Shown piece after piece: positions 9,272 to 18,139 of a stretch of 38,458 nt of DNA (the stretch's first letter is position 1; each line of letters begins with the position of its first letter). This DNA is from CAZHVS01 sp964536015 (GTDB lineage Bacteria > Bacteroidota > Ignavibacteria > Ignavibacteriales > Ignavibacteriaceae), in NCBI GenBank assembly GCA_964536015.1, contig CAZHVS010000026.1, positions 1 through 38,458 on the forward strand. The letters run 5' to 3'. A program made the translations under genes and the position numbers. The notes under the pieces are model-generated. The model did no database searches. It was not told the DNA's origin and was given only the letters and a program-made list of their open reading frames with translations.

Positions 9272-10090
9272 TTAATCCAAAAAAAATCCGTTTAATTGAT
9301 TTTTCTCTTTTAATACAAATAAGTACTTGTTCTTAATAAAAAATGAGTCAAAGAGATAATTATTAAGTCTAGCACCAATTGCTTCCGCAAAAATAGTTTT
9401 TTTTGTGTTAATATCAATGATGAAGAAGTTGTTATTAAATGTGTCATCTGCATTTTTGTCATGATAACTTAAGAACAATACAGAATTAATAAGGATATAT
9501 TCATATCGGCCGGAAAGTTTGCTTTTTTTATTAAGGTTGTCAACAATGTTTTTAACTTGAACATCTTCAAATGATTCAACTGCTTCCGGGAAAATAAATC
9601 CAGCAGAATTCTGTTTATTTATCCATTTAGATTTTAATTGATTTATTGTATTAATGTCATTGCCAAAATTTTCAATAACTTGTCCAGTGTTTATATCAAG
9701 CGAGAAATAATTTCTGCCTTCAAATTCTTCTTTATAACAATAAATCTTATTATCGTAAACAAAGTAAAATATATAGAAATCGTTTTGCCAGATCATTTTA
9801 CCAGAAGCGATATCAAATGCAATTATCCCATTATGAGTGGGTAAATCGGGTTTAACATAAGAATGAAAAAATATTTTATCCTCATATACTGCTTCTATTC
9901 CAATCCATTTTATCTCTTTGAATTGAAAATCGCTTATGATTTTTTTCTCAGAAAGTAAATCAATAACATTATAGAATACTTCATAGGATGTTGAATCTCT
10001 TTCTTCTATTACAACTTTATCAGTTTCAGAAACAAGTATTCGCCAGATTTGACGACCGTTATTGTGAGAAAAAATTTTTTTCAATTTCAT
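9272..10090 (-). CDS. DUF4905-like beta-rich protein (quinoprotein-like repeats)
   Basis: I recognise no function for this 272-residue protein. It has no signal peptide, and its repeats resemble PQQ/quinoprotein beta-propeller blades: GIIAFDIASGKMIWQNDF, YFSLDINTGQVIENFG, FFIIDINTKKTIFAEAIG. The opening MKLKKIFSHNNGRQIWRI and the overall length fit my memory of the DUF4905 family of Bacteroidota, but I could not check this. It lies 17 nt after tnaA and 20 nt before amrA on the same strand, so it is probably part of that operon. Such a short repeat set may form a partial or small propeller. Confidence 0.6.
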   Translation of the reverse strand: MKLKKIFSHNNGRQIWRILVSETDKVVIEERDSTSYEVFYNVIDLLSEKKIISDFQFKEIKWIGIEAVYEDKIFFHSYVKPDLPTHNGIIAFDIASGKMIWQNDFYIFYFVYDNKIYCYKEEFEGRNYFSLDINTGQVIENFGNDINTINQLKSKWINKQNSAGFIFPEAVESFEDVQVKNIVDNLNKKSKLSGRYEYILINSVLFLSYHDKNADDTFNNNFFIIDINTKKTIFAEAIGARLNNYLFDSFFIKNKYLFVLKEKNQLNGFFLD

Positions 10091-10107
10091 CTGTCTATTC
10101 TAAAACA

Positions 10108-11484
10108 CTATTTTTTTAATGGTTCAAACCTTGCCGTAAAGTGTCTGAGCATAGGTGCTTCATAAGTTATTTTATAACCTGATAGTTCATTTCGTTTATT
10201 GTACACTTCTTCTGCTACTTCAATAACATAATCAATATGGCTTTGTGTATAAACACGACGCGGAATAGCAAGTCTTACTAATTCCATCATAGCAGGAATC
10301 AATTTACCGTCAGAAGAATATTTCCCGAACATTACACTTCCAATTTCGACTGAACGAATTCCTCCTTCGAGATAAAGTGAACAAACGACAGCCTGTCCTG
10401 GATATTCTTCGGGAGGAATATGAGGAAGAAAATTTTTAGCATCAATATAAATTGCATGACCACCGGGAGGTTCAATAATCGGGATTCCAATTTTGTTAAA
10501 TTTTTCTCCAATATATTGAATGCTTCTAATGCGATATTGTAAATAATTTTCGTCAAGAATTTCCTCAAGTCCCTGAGCTATAGCTTCAAGATCTCTTCCA
10601 GCAAGTCCGCCATAGGTGGGAAAACCTTCGGTTACAATTAATAAATTTCTGCAATTTGTCGCAAGTGTTTCATCATTCATTGCTAGAAAACCACCAATAT
10701 TAACAAGGGCATCTTTCTTAGCACTCATAGTGCAGCCATCTGCATACGAAAACATTTCCTGAGCAATCTCTAATACTGTTTTCTTGCTGTAATCTTTTTC
10801 TCTTTTTTTGATGAAGTAAGCATTCTCAGCAAAACGACATGCATCAATAAATAAAGGCAGATTGTATTTATCACAAACTTTTCTTACTTCTTTAATGTTT
10901 TGCATAGAAACAGGTTGTCCACCACCGCTGTTGTTTGTTACTGTAATCATTACAAGCGGAATATTCTCTTTCCCTTTTTCTAATATGAATTTTTCAAGAG
11001 CGGCAACATCCATATTTCCTTTAAAGTCGGCTTTAATTTCGGGATGTTTTCCCGTTTCATTTAAAAAGTCGAATGCTTCGGAACCTGTAAATTCAATATT
11101 GGCGCGGGTGGTATCAAAGTGAGTATTATTTGGTATATATTTTCCGGGTCCGCCAGTAATTGAAAATAATATTTTTTCCGCTGCACGTCCTTGGTGAGTG
11201 GGAATTACAAATTTCAAACCAGTAATTTTTTTTATAACCTCTTCAAAACGATAGAAACTTTTGCTTCCTGCATAAGCTTCATCTCCCTGCATAATTCCAG
11301 CCCACTGTAATGAACTCATGGCTGAGGTTCCACTATCGGTTAATAAGTCTATTAAAACATCATCTGCATGTATTAGAAATGGGTTATAACCTGATTGCTC
11401 AAGAATTTTTTTTCTATCTTCTTTGGAAGTAAAACGAATTGGTTCAACTGATTTTATTTTAAATGGTTCAATAATTGTTTTCAT
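10108..11484 (-). CDS. tnaA: Tryptophanase (beta-eliminating lyase)
   Basis: The 458-residue PLP enzyme belongs to the tryptophanase/tyrosine phenol-lyase family. Shared motifs are PFLIHADDVLIDLLTDSGT, GDEAYAGSKSFYR, the substrate-loop region IPTHQGRAAEKI, and the Schiff-base lysine in ADGCTMSAKKDALVNIGG near residue 257. Two positions that separate the subfamilies point to tryptophanase. HFDTTR carries Asp where tyrosine phenol-lyase has Thr, and GIRSVEIGS carries Ile where tyrosine phenol-lyase has its specificity Arg. The stretch YADGCTMS...VNIGGFL resembles the tyrosine-lyase side, so this is a divergent member. It would split tryptophan to indole, pyruvate and ammonia. The SD AAGGA sits 7 nt before ATG. 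I saw no tnaC-like leader peptide in the 190-nt gap upstream. Confidence 0.85.
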   Translation of the reverse strand: MKTIIEPFKIKSVEPIRFTSKEDRKKILEQSGYNPFLIHADDVLIDLLTDSGTSAMSSLQWAGIMQGDEAYAGSKSFYRFEEVIKKITGLKFVIPTHQGRAAEKILFSITGGPGKYIPNNTHFDTTRANIEFTGSEAFDFLNETGKHPEIKADFKGNMDVAALEKFILEKGKENIPLVMITVTNNSGGGQPVSMQNIKEVRKVCDKYNLPLFIDACRFAENAYFIKKREKDYSKKTVLEIAQEMFSYADGCTMSAKKDALVNIGGFLAMNDETLATNCRNLLIVTEGFPTYGGLAGRDLEAIAQGLEEILDENYLQYRIRSIQYIGEKFNKIGIPIIEPPGGHAIYIDAKNFLPHIPPEEYPGQAVVCSLYLEGGIRSVEIGSVMFGKYSSDGKLIPAMMELVRLAIPRRVYTQSHIDYVIEVAEEVYNKRNELSGYKITYEAPMLRHFTARFEPLKK

Positions 11485-11561
11485 AGTAAATCCTTCTTGG
11501 AAACTTGCTAACAGTGTGAAAAATTTTTTTAATTGACTACACTAAATTACTTGCAATAAAA

Positions 11562-11601
11562 TTGATTGACAAAATAAACTCTTTATATTTTTTTAACTTT
11601 G
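11562..11601 (+). promoter_or_regulatory. Candidate Bacteroidota-type promoter for the YIP1 gene
   Basis: TTG (11562-11564) is followed after 19 nt by TATATTTT (11584-11591). A perfect TAnnTTTG match, TAACTTTG (11594-11601), lies just after it but with less suitable spacing to a TTG. Either could be the -7 element of the YIP1 gene at 11675. The choice between them is uncertain. Confidence 0.4.
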
Positions 11602-11674
11602 TGTTGCGAACAATTATTTTGTCTATTCAACATAAATTCAATAATTTTCAATAAATAATTTTTTAGGAGAATAT

Positions 11675-12493
11675 ATGTCCGAATATGAGACTCATGAGTT
11701 ACCACCTGAACAACAGGAGGAAATTGAATTAAAGCACTCAGATAAATTTGTTGGAGTTTTTTCAGAACCCTCCTCAACCTTTTCGAGAATTTCCATTTTT
11801 AAAGTTAGAACACTAGATTGGATTTTACCGGTTATAGTGGTTGCTGTTTTAGCTGTCGCTTCTAATTTTATTTTAATGTCAAACCCGCAGATCAAGTCAC
11901 AGACAATTGATAAAACAATGGAGCGAATGGAGAAAAATTTTGGAGATATGGTTAAAAAAGGTCAAATGACTGAAAGCCAGAAAGAAGAGCAGCTTGATAA
12001 AATCAGGGAAGGAATGGAAAGCGGAATGTCTCCCGCTCGTATTGTTATTCAGATTGTTTCCACATTTATTTTCATCTTTATAACATTTTTTATAGTAAGT
12101 TTTGTATATCATCTAGTTGCCAAGACTGCCTTGAAAGGTGATGGCACATTTGCGTCAATGCTTGTTGCTAATGGATTAACATATTACATTAATGCAATAC
12201 AGGTAATTGTTATGATGATTGCATCATTTATTATGAATAAACTTATTGCGGGAACAAGTGTAGCAGCTTTTATGGGATTAGAAAAAACTGAATTTGTGGG
12301 ATTTATTTTAAATAAAGTAGATCCATTCACTATTTGGGGTTTATTTGTTTTTGGTATTGCAATGGCAAAGATGTATAAATCAGAACAAACAAGTAAATTT
12401 ATAATTGCTGCTTTTGCCGTTTGGATTGTATGGGGAATAATTTCGTTTGCAATTGTACAGGCAGTTCCCTTCCTCGGATTTTTAATGGGTTGA
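11675..12493 (+). CDS. YIP1-family integral membrane protein
   Basis: The 272-residue protein has the layout of bacterial YIP1 proteins: a cytoplasmic N-terminus, FSEPSSTFSRI before the first helix (TLDWILPVIVVAVLAVASNF), an intervening charged amphipathic segment (MERMEKNFGDMVKKG...), and four further helices to the C-terminus. The function in bacteria is unknown; eukaryotic YIP1 proteins act in vesicle traffic. AGGAGA lies 6 nt before ATG, giving a clear start. It is a single-gene unit, divergent from tnaA and ended by the terminator at 12501. Confidence 0.8.
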   Translation: MSEYETHELPPEQQEEIELKHSDKFVGVFSEPSSTFSRISIFKVRTLDWILPVIVVAVLAVASNFILMSNPQIKSQTIDKTMERMEKNFGDMVKKGQMTESQKEEQLDKIREGMESGMSPARIVIQIVSTFIFIFITFFIVSFVYHLVAKTALKGDGTFASMLVANGLTYYINAIQVIVMMIASFIMNKLIAGTSVAAFMGLEKTEFVGFILNKVDPFTIWGLFVFGIAMAKMYKSEQTSKFIIAAFAVWIVWGIISFAIVQAVPFLGFLMG

Positions 12494-12500
12494 TAAAAAC

Positions 12501-12536
12501 AAAAAGAGGCTGATGATTGAATACAGCCTCTTTTTT
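12501..12536. terminator. Bidirectional intrinsic terminator
   Basis: AAAAAGAGGCTG and CAGCCTCTTTTTT form a 12-bp stem around an 11-nt loop, with T runs in both reading directions. It lies 8 nt after the YIP1 stop and 18 nt beyond the stop of the convergent receptor gene, so it serves both. Confidence 0.85.
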
Positions 12537-12553
12537 CTTATTAGTTTGATGAA

Positions 12554-14980
12554 CTAAAATCCTGTTTGTATATCAATGTTTTCACTTTGCTTTCCAGTCC
12601 TCTTAAAATTATTAAAGTTATAACTTAGCATTAAGCTAATAATGGGCACCTCGGGTTTTACATTTATTGTATTACTGAAATTGTTTCCGGAGTTAACTAT
12701 ATCAAGATAAGCAGTTCTAAGTAGATTTCTTGCTTGTAATGTAACCGATAGTTTCTTTTCGAAAAAATCCTGCCGTAAAGTTGCAGTTAGCATAAAGAAA
12801 GGTTTGCTTTCAGATTGAGCGTCAGCAAACTTGCTGAAATAATTGCCGCTAAGTTGAAGCCTTGTATCGGGTGAAAACATAAACGTTGCATTCAATCGTC
12901 CATTCCAGTTAAAAATTTTATTATCGACATTTTTTTCACCAATATTACCTTTAAATTCTGTACCGAAAAGGTTGATGGCTGGGTCCAACCTTATAAATTG
13001 TGCTATAGTTACGCTTGAAGATATTTCAGAACCGTAAGTTTTTGTTTTTGCAAAGTTGTTAAAAGTTGTGTACAGCTTTCCAGTTTGATCAACAGAAAAA
13101 GATTGACTTACAGTATTAGTTGAGTTCCTAAAATAAGATTGGACTGATAAAAATATTGTTCCAAACATTTTTTGATAATTTAGTTCAAATGAATTGATGT
13201 ATTCGGGCAACAATTTTGGATTACCAGCGCTGCTTAAATATGTATCAGAATAAAAGGGAAACGGATTCAATAAATTTTCGTTTGGTCTGTTTACTCTTCT
13301 ACTGTAGCTGAATTGTAACTGGTGCTCTTCAATTTTTCTTGATATGCTGAAAGTTGGAAAATAATCAAGTTTATTAAAGCTGTAATCATTACCAAGAGTT
13401 TTCTGTTTTAGTAACCTATCCATATATTCTGCCCTTAAACCAAGTTGAAAATTGAAATCATAAATAGCGTTGGAGTAAGTAATGTATGCCGCATGTACAT
13501 CGTTTCTGAAATCATATTTATTTGTTAAGGTGCTATCGATAGTAAAATCCAAAATCGACCAGTTATATTTTTTGTTTTCAAGATTAAATTCTTTACTGGA
13601 AAGATTTGATTGCACACCAACTTCAAAACTACTTTGTGCATCAAACTTATGAGAATAATTTAATTTTATTCTTCCTTCGTTTCTTATGGCATCATTCTTA
13701 AAATCTGTTATGCCAGGATTAGGATTTCTATTTATATATGAATAATCCGTCGAATACTCTGTTGTTGTTTGTGTTGATGGTAAAGAAACGTTAGTGTAAT
13801 TTACTTCAAAATAAAGTTCATTAATGTTTGGGACAAACTTATACGTATAATTGAATGAAGAATTAAAATATTTGACCGGAATGTTCATTCCATTTAGATT
13901 TTGAGCATACTTTGTAACTAATAGATCTGCATTTTTAACTTTTGATGATAATGAACGAATTAGATCCATTGAACCAGCACTAATATTAATTGAAAAATTA
14001 TTTTGCTCATTAATAGTATAATCTACTCCAAATCTGCCGCTGTATTGCTTTCTTTTATCTCGTATTGCAAGTTGAGTAAGATTATTAACAACTCCGGAAG
14101 ACAATGTCATCAACCGTTGAATTTCCTGATTATTGAAATAAGAATTTTCTCGGTAATCTCCACCGGCAGATAAACTTAATCCATTCATATTGTAGCTTAA
14201 AGAAAAATCTCCGTTGTATTTATCTTTTGTGCCACTATTAAGATTGAAAATTCCACTTGTGTTATAAACATCTTGTTTTTTCAGGTTAATGTTTATTATT
14301 CCTGAAGTTCCTTCGGATTCATATTTGGCGGATGGGTTGGTAATAAGTTCAATATTATCAATCATATTTGCCGGTATTTGTCTTAATGCATCTGTTCCTT
14401 GTAATACACTTGGTTTGCCATTAACTAAAATTGTAAAACTGGAACTACCTCTTAAATATACCGTTCCATCAGCATCAACTCTTATGGATGGTTGATTTTG
14501 CAAAACATCGAGAGCCGTTCCTCCAGCGGATGTTAAGTTTTGACTAACATTAATTACTTTTTTGTCCAGTTTTAATTCTTCTTCTACTTTTTCTCCAACA
14601 ATTTGTGCTTCTTTCATCTGGATAGTTATCTTATTTAGAAAAATATTACCTGCATTGAACTCGTTTATCTCTTTAGAGATGTTAACTTCATTCAGAAATT
14701 TAAGATTATAGCCCACGTAACTGATTTTAATAAAATATTTACCTTCAATAATGTTAGATAAAATAAATTCTCCTGTTACACCAGAGTTTGTTCCTTTCAC
14801 TAATGTAGAATCTTTTTGAAGGTGTAAGGTAATAGTTGCGTATTCAAGGGGTTTTTTGTCTGTTGAATCTATTATGATTCCTTTAACAGTTCCATTTTCA
14901 AATAGTGGTGAAGAAAGTTTTGTTTGACCAAGAACTAAGCCTGTCATAAAAATAAAAAATAAAACGAATTTGTGTTTCAT
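12554..14980 (-). CDS. Outer-membrane beta-barrel receptor with carboxypeptidase-like domain
   Basis: The protein of about 808 residues has a signal peptide (KHKFVLFFIFMTGLVLGQ). A CarboxypepD_reg-like domain follows (GTVKGIIIDSTDKKPLEYATITL, about 30-115), then a TonB-receptor-like plug (TALDVLQNQPSIRVDADGTV, LRGSSSFTILVNGKPS, IDNIELITNPSAKYESEG, about 150-235). A long C-terminal barrel is rich in alternating aromatic strands. This is the Bacteroidota 'outer membrane beta-barrel family' layout, lacking an adjacent SusD-like lipoprotein, so the ligand is unknown. I start at ATG 14980, 7 nt after AGGAG; an in-frame GTG one codon earlier is too close to the SD. It is monocistronic, ending at the bidirectional terminator. 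Confidence 0.85.
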   Translation of the reverse strand: MKHKFVLFFIFMTGLVLGQTKLSSPLFENGTVKGIIIDSTDKKPLEYATITLHLQKDSTLVKGTNSGVTGEFILSNIIEGKYFIKISYVGYNLKFLNEVNISKEINEFNAGNIFLNKITIQMKEAQIVGEKVEEELKLDKKVINVSQNLTSAGGTALDVLQNQPSIRVDADGTVYLRGSSSFTILVNGKPSVLQGTDALRQIPANMIDNIELITNPSAKYESEGTSGIININLKKQDVYNTSGIFNLNSGTKDKYNGDFSLSYNMNGLSLSAGGDYRENSYFNNQEIQRLMTLSSGVVNNLTQLAIRDKRKQYSGRFGVDYTINEQNNFSINISAGSMDLIRSLSSKVKNADLLVTKYAQNLNGMNIPVKYFNSSFNYTYKFVPNINELYFEVNYTNVSLPSTQTTTEYSTDYSYINRNPNPGITDFKNDAIRNEGRIKLNYSHKFDAQSSFEVGVQSNLSSKEFNLENKKYNWSILDFTIDSTLTNKYDFRNDVHAAYITYSNAIYDFNFQLGLRAEYMDRLLKQKTLGNDYSFNKLDYFPTFSISRKIEEHQLQFSYSRRVNRPNENLLNPFPFYSDTYLSSAGNPKLLPEYINSFELNYQKMFGTIFLSVQSYFRNSTNTVSQSFSVDQTGKLYTTFNNFAKTKTYGSEISSSVTIAQFIRLDPAINLFGTEFKGNIGEKNVDNKIFNWNGRLNATFMFSPDTRLQLSGNYFSKFADAQSESKPFFMLTATLRQDFFEKKLSVTLQARNLLRTAYLDIVNSGNNFSNTINVKPEVPIISLMLSYNFNNFKRTGKQSENIDIQTGF

Positions 14981-15111
14981 CACTTTTACTCCTAAAAAAT
15001 TTTTTTCTGGGATAAAACTTATTGTATGGCAAGGTGTTCTTTTGTTAAAATACCTGGACGGTAAAATATTTCTTTAAGCGATTAAAATTAAGTTTATAGT
15101 AATAGTTAAAT

Positions 15112-17574
15112 TTAAATTATACTTTGCGGATCAATATCGACGGAGAGTTTTATGTCCTTATGTTTTGTTTTATTATAAAATTTTAATAACGATTCAAGTA
15201 AAATTTTTCGTAAAACAGAACCGCCGGGATCATTAGTCTTCATACTTTTAATTAAAAGCTGATAGCGAAACTCACCTTTGAGCCTTGCAATTATTGCAGT
15301 TGACGGAGGAGAGACAGTTATAAATTTTTTATACAATCTAATTTCATTATAAAGATCGGTTATCAATTGTTTAACTTTTTCTTCATCTTTGTCTTTAATC
15401 TCTATAAGACAAATTCTGGAGAATGGAGGATAAGCCATTTTTTCACGATCAATAATTTCTTTTTCAAAGAAACCTTCGTAATCATTATTCAATACTTTTT
15501 GAAGGACAAAATGTTTATCGTTTTGGGTTTGTATCACAACTTCTCCTTCAACTTTACTTCTTCCGGCTCTTCCCGCCACCTGTGTTAGAAGCTGGAAAGT
15601 TCTCTCATCAGCTCTGAAGTCAGGAAACCAGAGAGAAGTTTCTGCGGAAATTACCCCTACAAGAGTAACATGTGAAAAATCAAGTCCCTTTGCTACCATT
15701 TGTGTTCCAACGAGAATATTAATTTCACCTTTTCTAAATCGATGAAGTATATCGCCAAGTCTTCCTTTTTTAGAAATTGAATCGGAATCAATTCTTTCAA
15801 TTATTACATCAGGAAAGTGCGATTGTAATTCATCTTCCACTCGTTCGGTTCCTGTTCCGAAATATTTTAGATGACGTGAACCACAATAAGAACAAACCAC
15901 AGGTACTTCTTTTATTAAACCACAATAATGGCAGTGAAGGTAATTTTTATTTATATGATAAACCATTGATACTGAGCAATTTTCGCAAGACACTAATTGT
16001 CCGCAATCAATACAGTATATCTGCGTTGCAAAACCTCTTCTGTTTTGAAGTAGTATGATTCCCTCTTTGCGTTTTAACCTTTCAGCTATTTTTTCAAGCA
16101 AAGAGACTGAAAAAATGTTTTCCATTTTTTTGTTTTTTTTCTCTTCAACAATATTCACAAGAATTATTTTCGGAAGTTTAGCATCATCAACTCTATCAGT
16201 TAGAGTATGGAGAATGTATTTACCATTGAGGGCGTTATACATACTTTCAATTGAAGGGGTTGCGGAGCCAAGAATAACAGGACAACCACAGATTTTACCA
16301 CGAATAATCGCTGAGTCACGTCCATTATATTTGGGAATATCGTCTTGTTTGTAGCTTGAATCGTGTTCTTCATCGACAATTATTAATCCGATGTTTTTAA
16401 GTGGAGCAAATAAAGCTGAACGGGCACCGACAACTACTGAACACTTACCACGTAGAACGTTTTGCCAGGAATCAAATCTTTCGCCCGGAGACATACGGCT
16501 GTGGATAACAGAAACATTATCTCCAAAGTTGTTCAATAATCTTGAAGTAATTTGTGGTGTTAAAGAAATCTCAGGAACAAGAATTAAAGTAGTCTTTTTT
16601 TGAGCTAATACTTTTTTTGCAAGCTCGATATAAACTTGTGTCTTGCCGCTTCCAGTTACTCCGTGTAATAAATTAACAGCAAATTTGTTTTCATTTACCT
16701 GAATCGAAATGTCATTAATAATTTTTTGCTGGGCAGTTGTAAGTTCAAAAGAAGTTTCTTCTTCTTTATAGTTGTCATTAAACTTTCTAAAAACCTGTTT
16801 CTGAAATTTTGTAATAATACCTTTTTTGATTAATCCATCTATTGAAGCAAGGTTAATCTTATTTTCATTCATAAAAGCGGAGAGCATCATTTCTTTCTTT
16901 TTTGATTTTAATAATGCAAGCAATGCCTCGAGTTGTTTTGGTGATTTCTTTTCCAGTAAAGGAATTTCTTCATAAATATCTTCAAGTGATTTTGAAAATT
17001 TGATATAACTCGCTTTTTTTTCTTTAACCCGCGCCCGTTCAACTTCATTGTGAATTGTAATAGCACCCTGTTTTTCCAAAGAAGATAAAGTTGCATAAAG
17101 ATTTTTTTTGCCGACATTTTTTTGAAGATAAGAAAATGTGACCAAATCATTTTCAGAAAAAATTTGCAGAAGTTTAAACCTTAACGTGTTTTTCTTTTTT
17201 TCTTCTTCAAGAAGGGTTTTGCAAAAAGAAGAGTCACTTGATATTTTTCTTTTTGAATGAACATCAGTACCATAAGGAACGCATAGTTTTAATGCTTCTC
17301 CCAGTGAGCACAAATAATAATCGGCAAGCCATTCATAAAACTTTAAATCTTCAGTAGAAAAAATTGGTGATTCATCAAGCAAATCATAGATGTCTTTAAT
17401 TTTTTCTTTAATGGTGGCAGAGTCCGATATTTTTGTAATAAAACCACTTAAAGTTCTTTTTCCAAAAGGAGCAACTGCACGAATACCAATTTTTACATAA
17501 GGACGAAGTTCTTTCGGGACAGAGTAAGTAAAACCCTTTCTGACGGGTAACGGGAATTGTAGTTCCGCAAACAT
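15112..17574 (-). CDS. priA: Primosomal protein N' (replication restart helicase PriA)
   Basis: The 820-residue superfamily 2 DNA helicase reloads the replisome at stalled forks. The N-terminal DNA-binding domain begins with FAELQFPLPVRKGFTYSVP. The helicase core shows Walker A GVTGSGKT near residue 305, the DEEH box IIVDEEHDSSYKQDD near 401 and the VLGSATPS motif III. Eight cysteines near 521-565 (CIDC, CENC, CHYC, CSYC) bind two zincs. The C-terminal half carries GTQMVAKGLDFSHVTLVG and the helicase motif VAGRAGR. Length and all core motifs are intact. It follows the lipoprotein gene by 11 nt on the same strand. Confidence 0.97.
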   Translation of the reverse strand: MFAELQFPLPVRKGFTYSVPKELRPYVKIGIRAVAPFGKRTLSGFITKISDSATIKEKIKDIYDLLDESPIFSTEDLKFYEWLADYYLCSLGEALKLCVPYGTDVHSKRKISSDSSFCKTLLEEEKKKNTLRFKLLQIFSENDLVTFSYLQKNVGKKNLYATLSSLEKQGAITIHNEVERARVKEKKASYIKFSKSLEDIYEEIPLLEKKSPKQLEALLALLKSKKKEMMLSAFMNENKINLASIDGLIKKGIITKFQKQVFRKFNDNYKEEETSFELTTAQQKIINDISIQVNENKFAVNLLHGVTGSGKTQVYIELAKKVLAQKKTTLILVPEISLTPQITSRLLNNFGDNVSVIHSRMSPGERFDSWQNVLRGKCSVVVGARSALFAPLKNIGLIIVDEEHDSSYKQDDIPKYNGRDSAIIRGKICGCPVILGSATPSIESMYNALNGKYILHTLTDRVDDAKLPKIILVNIVEEKKNKKMENIFSVSLLEKIAERLKRKEGIILLQNRRGFATQIYCIDCGQLVSCENCSVSMVYHINKNYLHCHYCGLIKEVPVVCSYCGSRHLKYFGTGTERVEDELQSHFPDVIIERIDSDSISKKGRLGDILHRFRKGEINILVGTQMVAKGLDFSHVTLVGVISAETSLWFPDFRADERTFQLLTQVAGRAGRSKVEGEVVIQTQNDKHFVLQKVLNNDYEGFFEKEIIDREKMAYPPFSRICLIEIKDKDEEKVKQLITDLYNEIRLYKKFITVSPPSTAIIARLKGEFRYQLLIKSMKTNDPGGSVLRKILLESLLKFYNKTKHKDIKLSVDIDPQSII

Positions 17575-17585
17575 TTTAAGAAAAA

Positions 17586-18125
17586 TTATTTATTCATAAA
17601 AGGAATGAAACTTCTAATGGATTTTGCCGAAACATCTGTCTTCATTGCAAAAGTCAATTCGTTAATTGAGTTATCCCATATAATTCGTTTGTGATCATCA
17701 GAATAAACAACTTGACCATTTGTAGTAAGGATACTATCCTTTAGTTCGAGAGTAAGGAAATAATAACCTTCCTGAAATACTATTCCTTCAACATTGTTGA
17801 TGTTATCAAATTTATAAATAACTTCTCCATTAAGTTTATTGTCAGATTGATTAACAAAAAGATTTCTTGAAGTAATCTCTTTTCCTTCTTCTTTCATCGA
17901 AATTAAAAAGTCATCACTCTTCAGCATATAATCAAGTAATGCAGTTTTATCTTCTTCAAATTCTTTATTGCCAATAGCATCAGATTTAATGTCTTTGAAT
18001 TTAATTGTAACAACACCATTGTTTTGAGATTTGAGTTTAATAGTATATGATACTTCATCATAAATGATACAACCGTGGAAAACTATTGATAGAGATATTA
18101 AAAGAATTAAGAAAATATTTTTCAT
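17586..18125 (-). CDS. Small lipoprotein of unknown function
   Basis: I do not recognise a family. The 179-residue protein begins with a lipoprotein signal peptide, MKNIFLILLISLSIVFHGC, with Cys at about residue 19 as the lipidation site. The rest is soluble and beta-rich, with charged segments such as EFEEDKTALLDYMLKSDDFL and a late KRIIWDNSINELTFAMKTD. It is likely tethered to a membrane and periplasmic. It sits 14 nt downstream of the LD-carboxypeptidase and 11 nt upstream of priA, which says little about function. Confidence 0.6.
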   Translation of the reverse strand: MKNIFLILLISLSIVFHGCIIYDEVSYTIKLKSQNNGVVTIKFKDIKSDAIGNKEFEEDKTALLDYMLKSDDFLISMKEEGKEITSRNLFVNQSDNKLNGEVIYKFDNINNVEGIVFQEGYYFLTLELKDSILTTNGQVVYSDDHKRIIWDNSINELTFAMKTDVSAKSIRSFIPFMNK

Positions 18126-18139
18126 ATAAACACCTTTGA

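Noticed and set aside
11485..11674. tnaC-type Trp-sensing leader peptide before tnaA
   Set aside because: No short ORF with a well-placed Trp codon and SD was seen upstream of tnaA on the minus strand.
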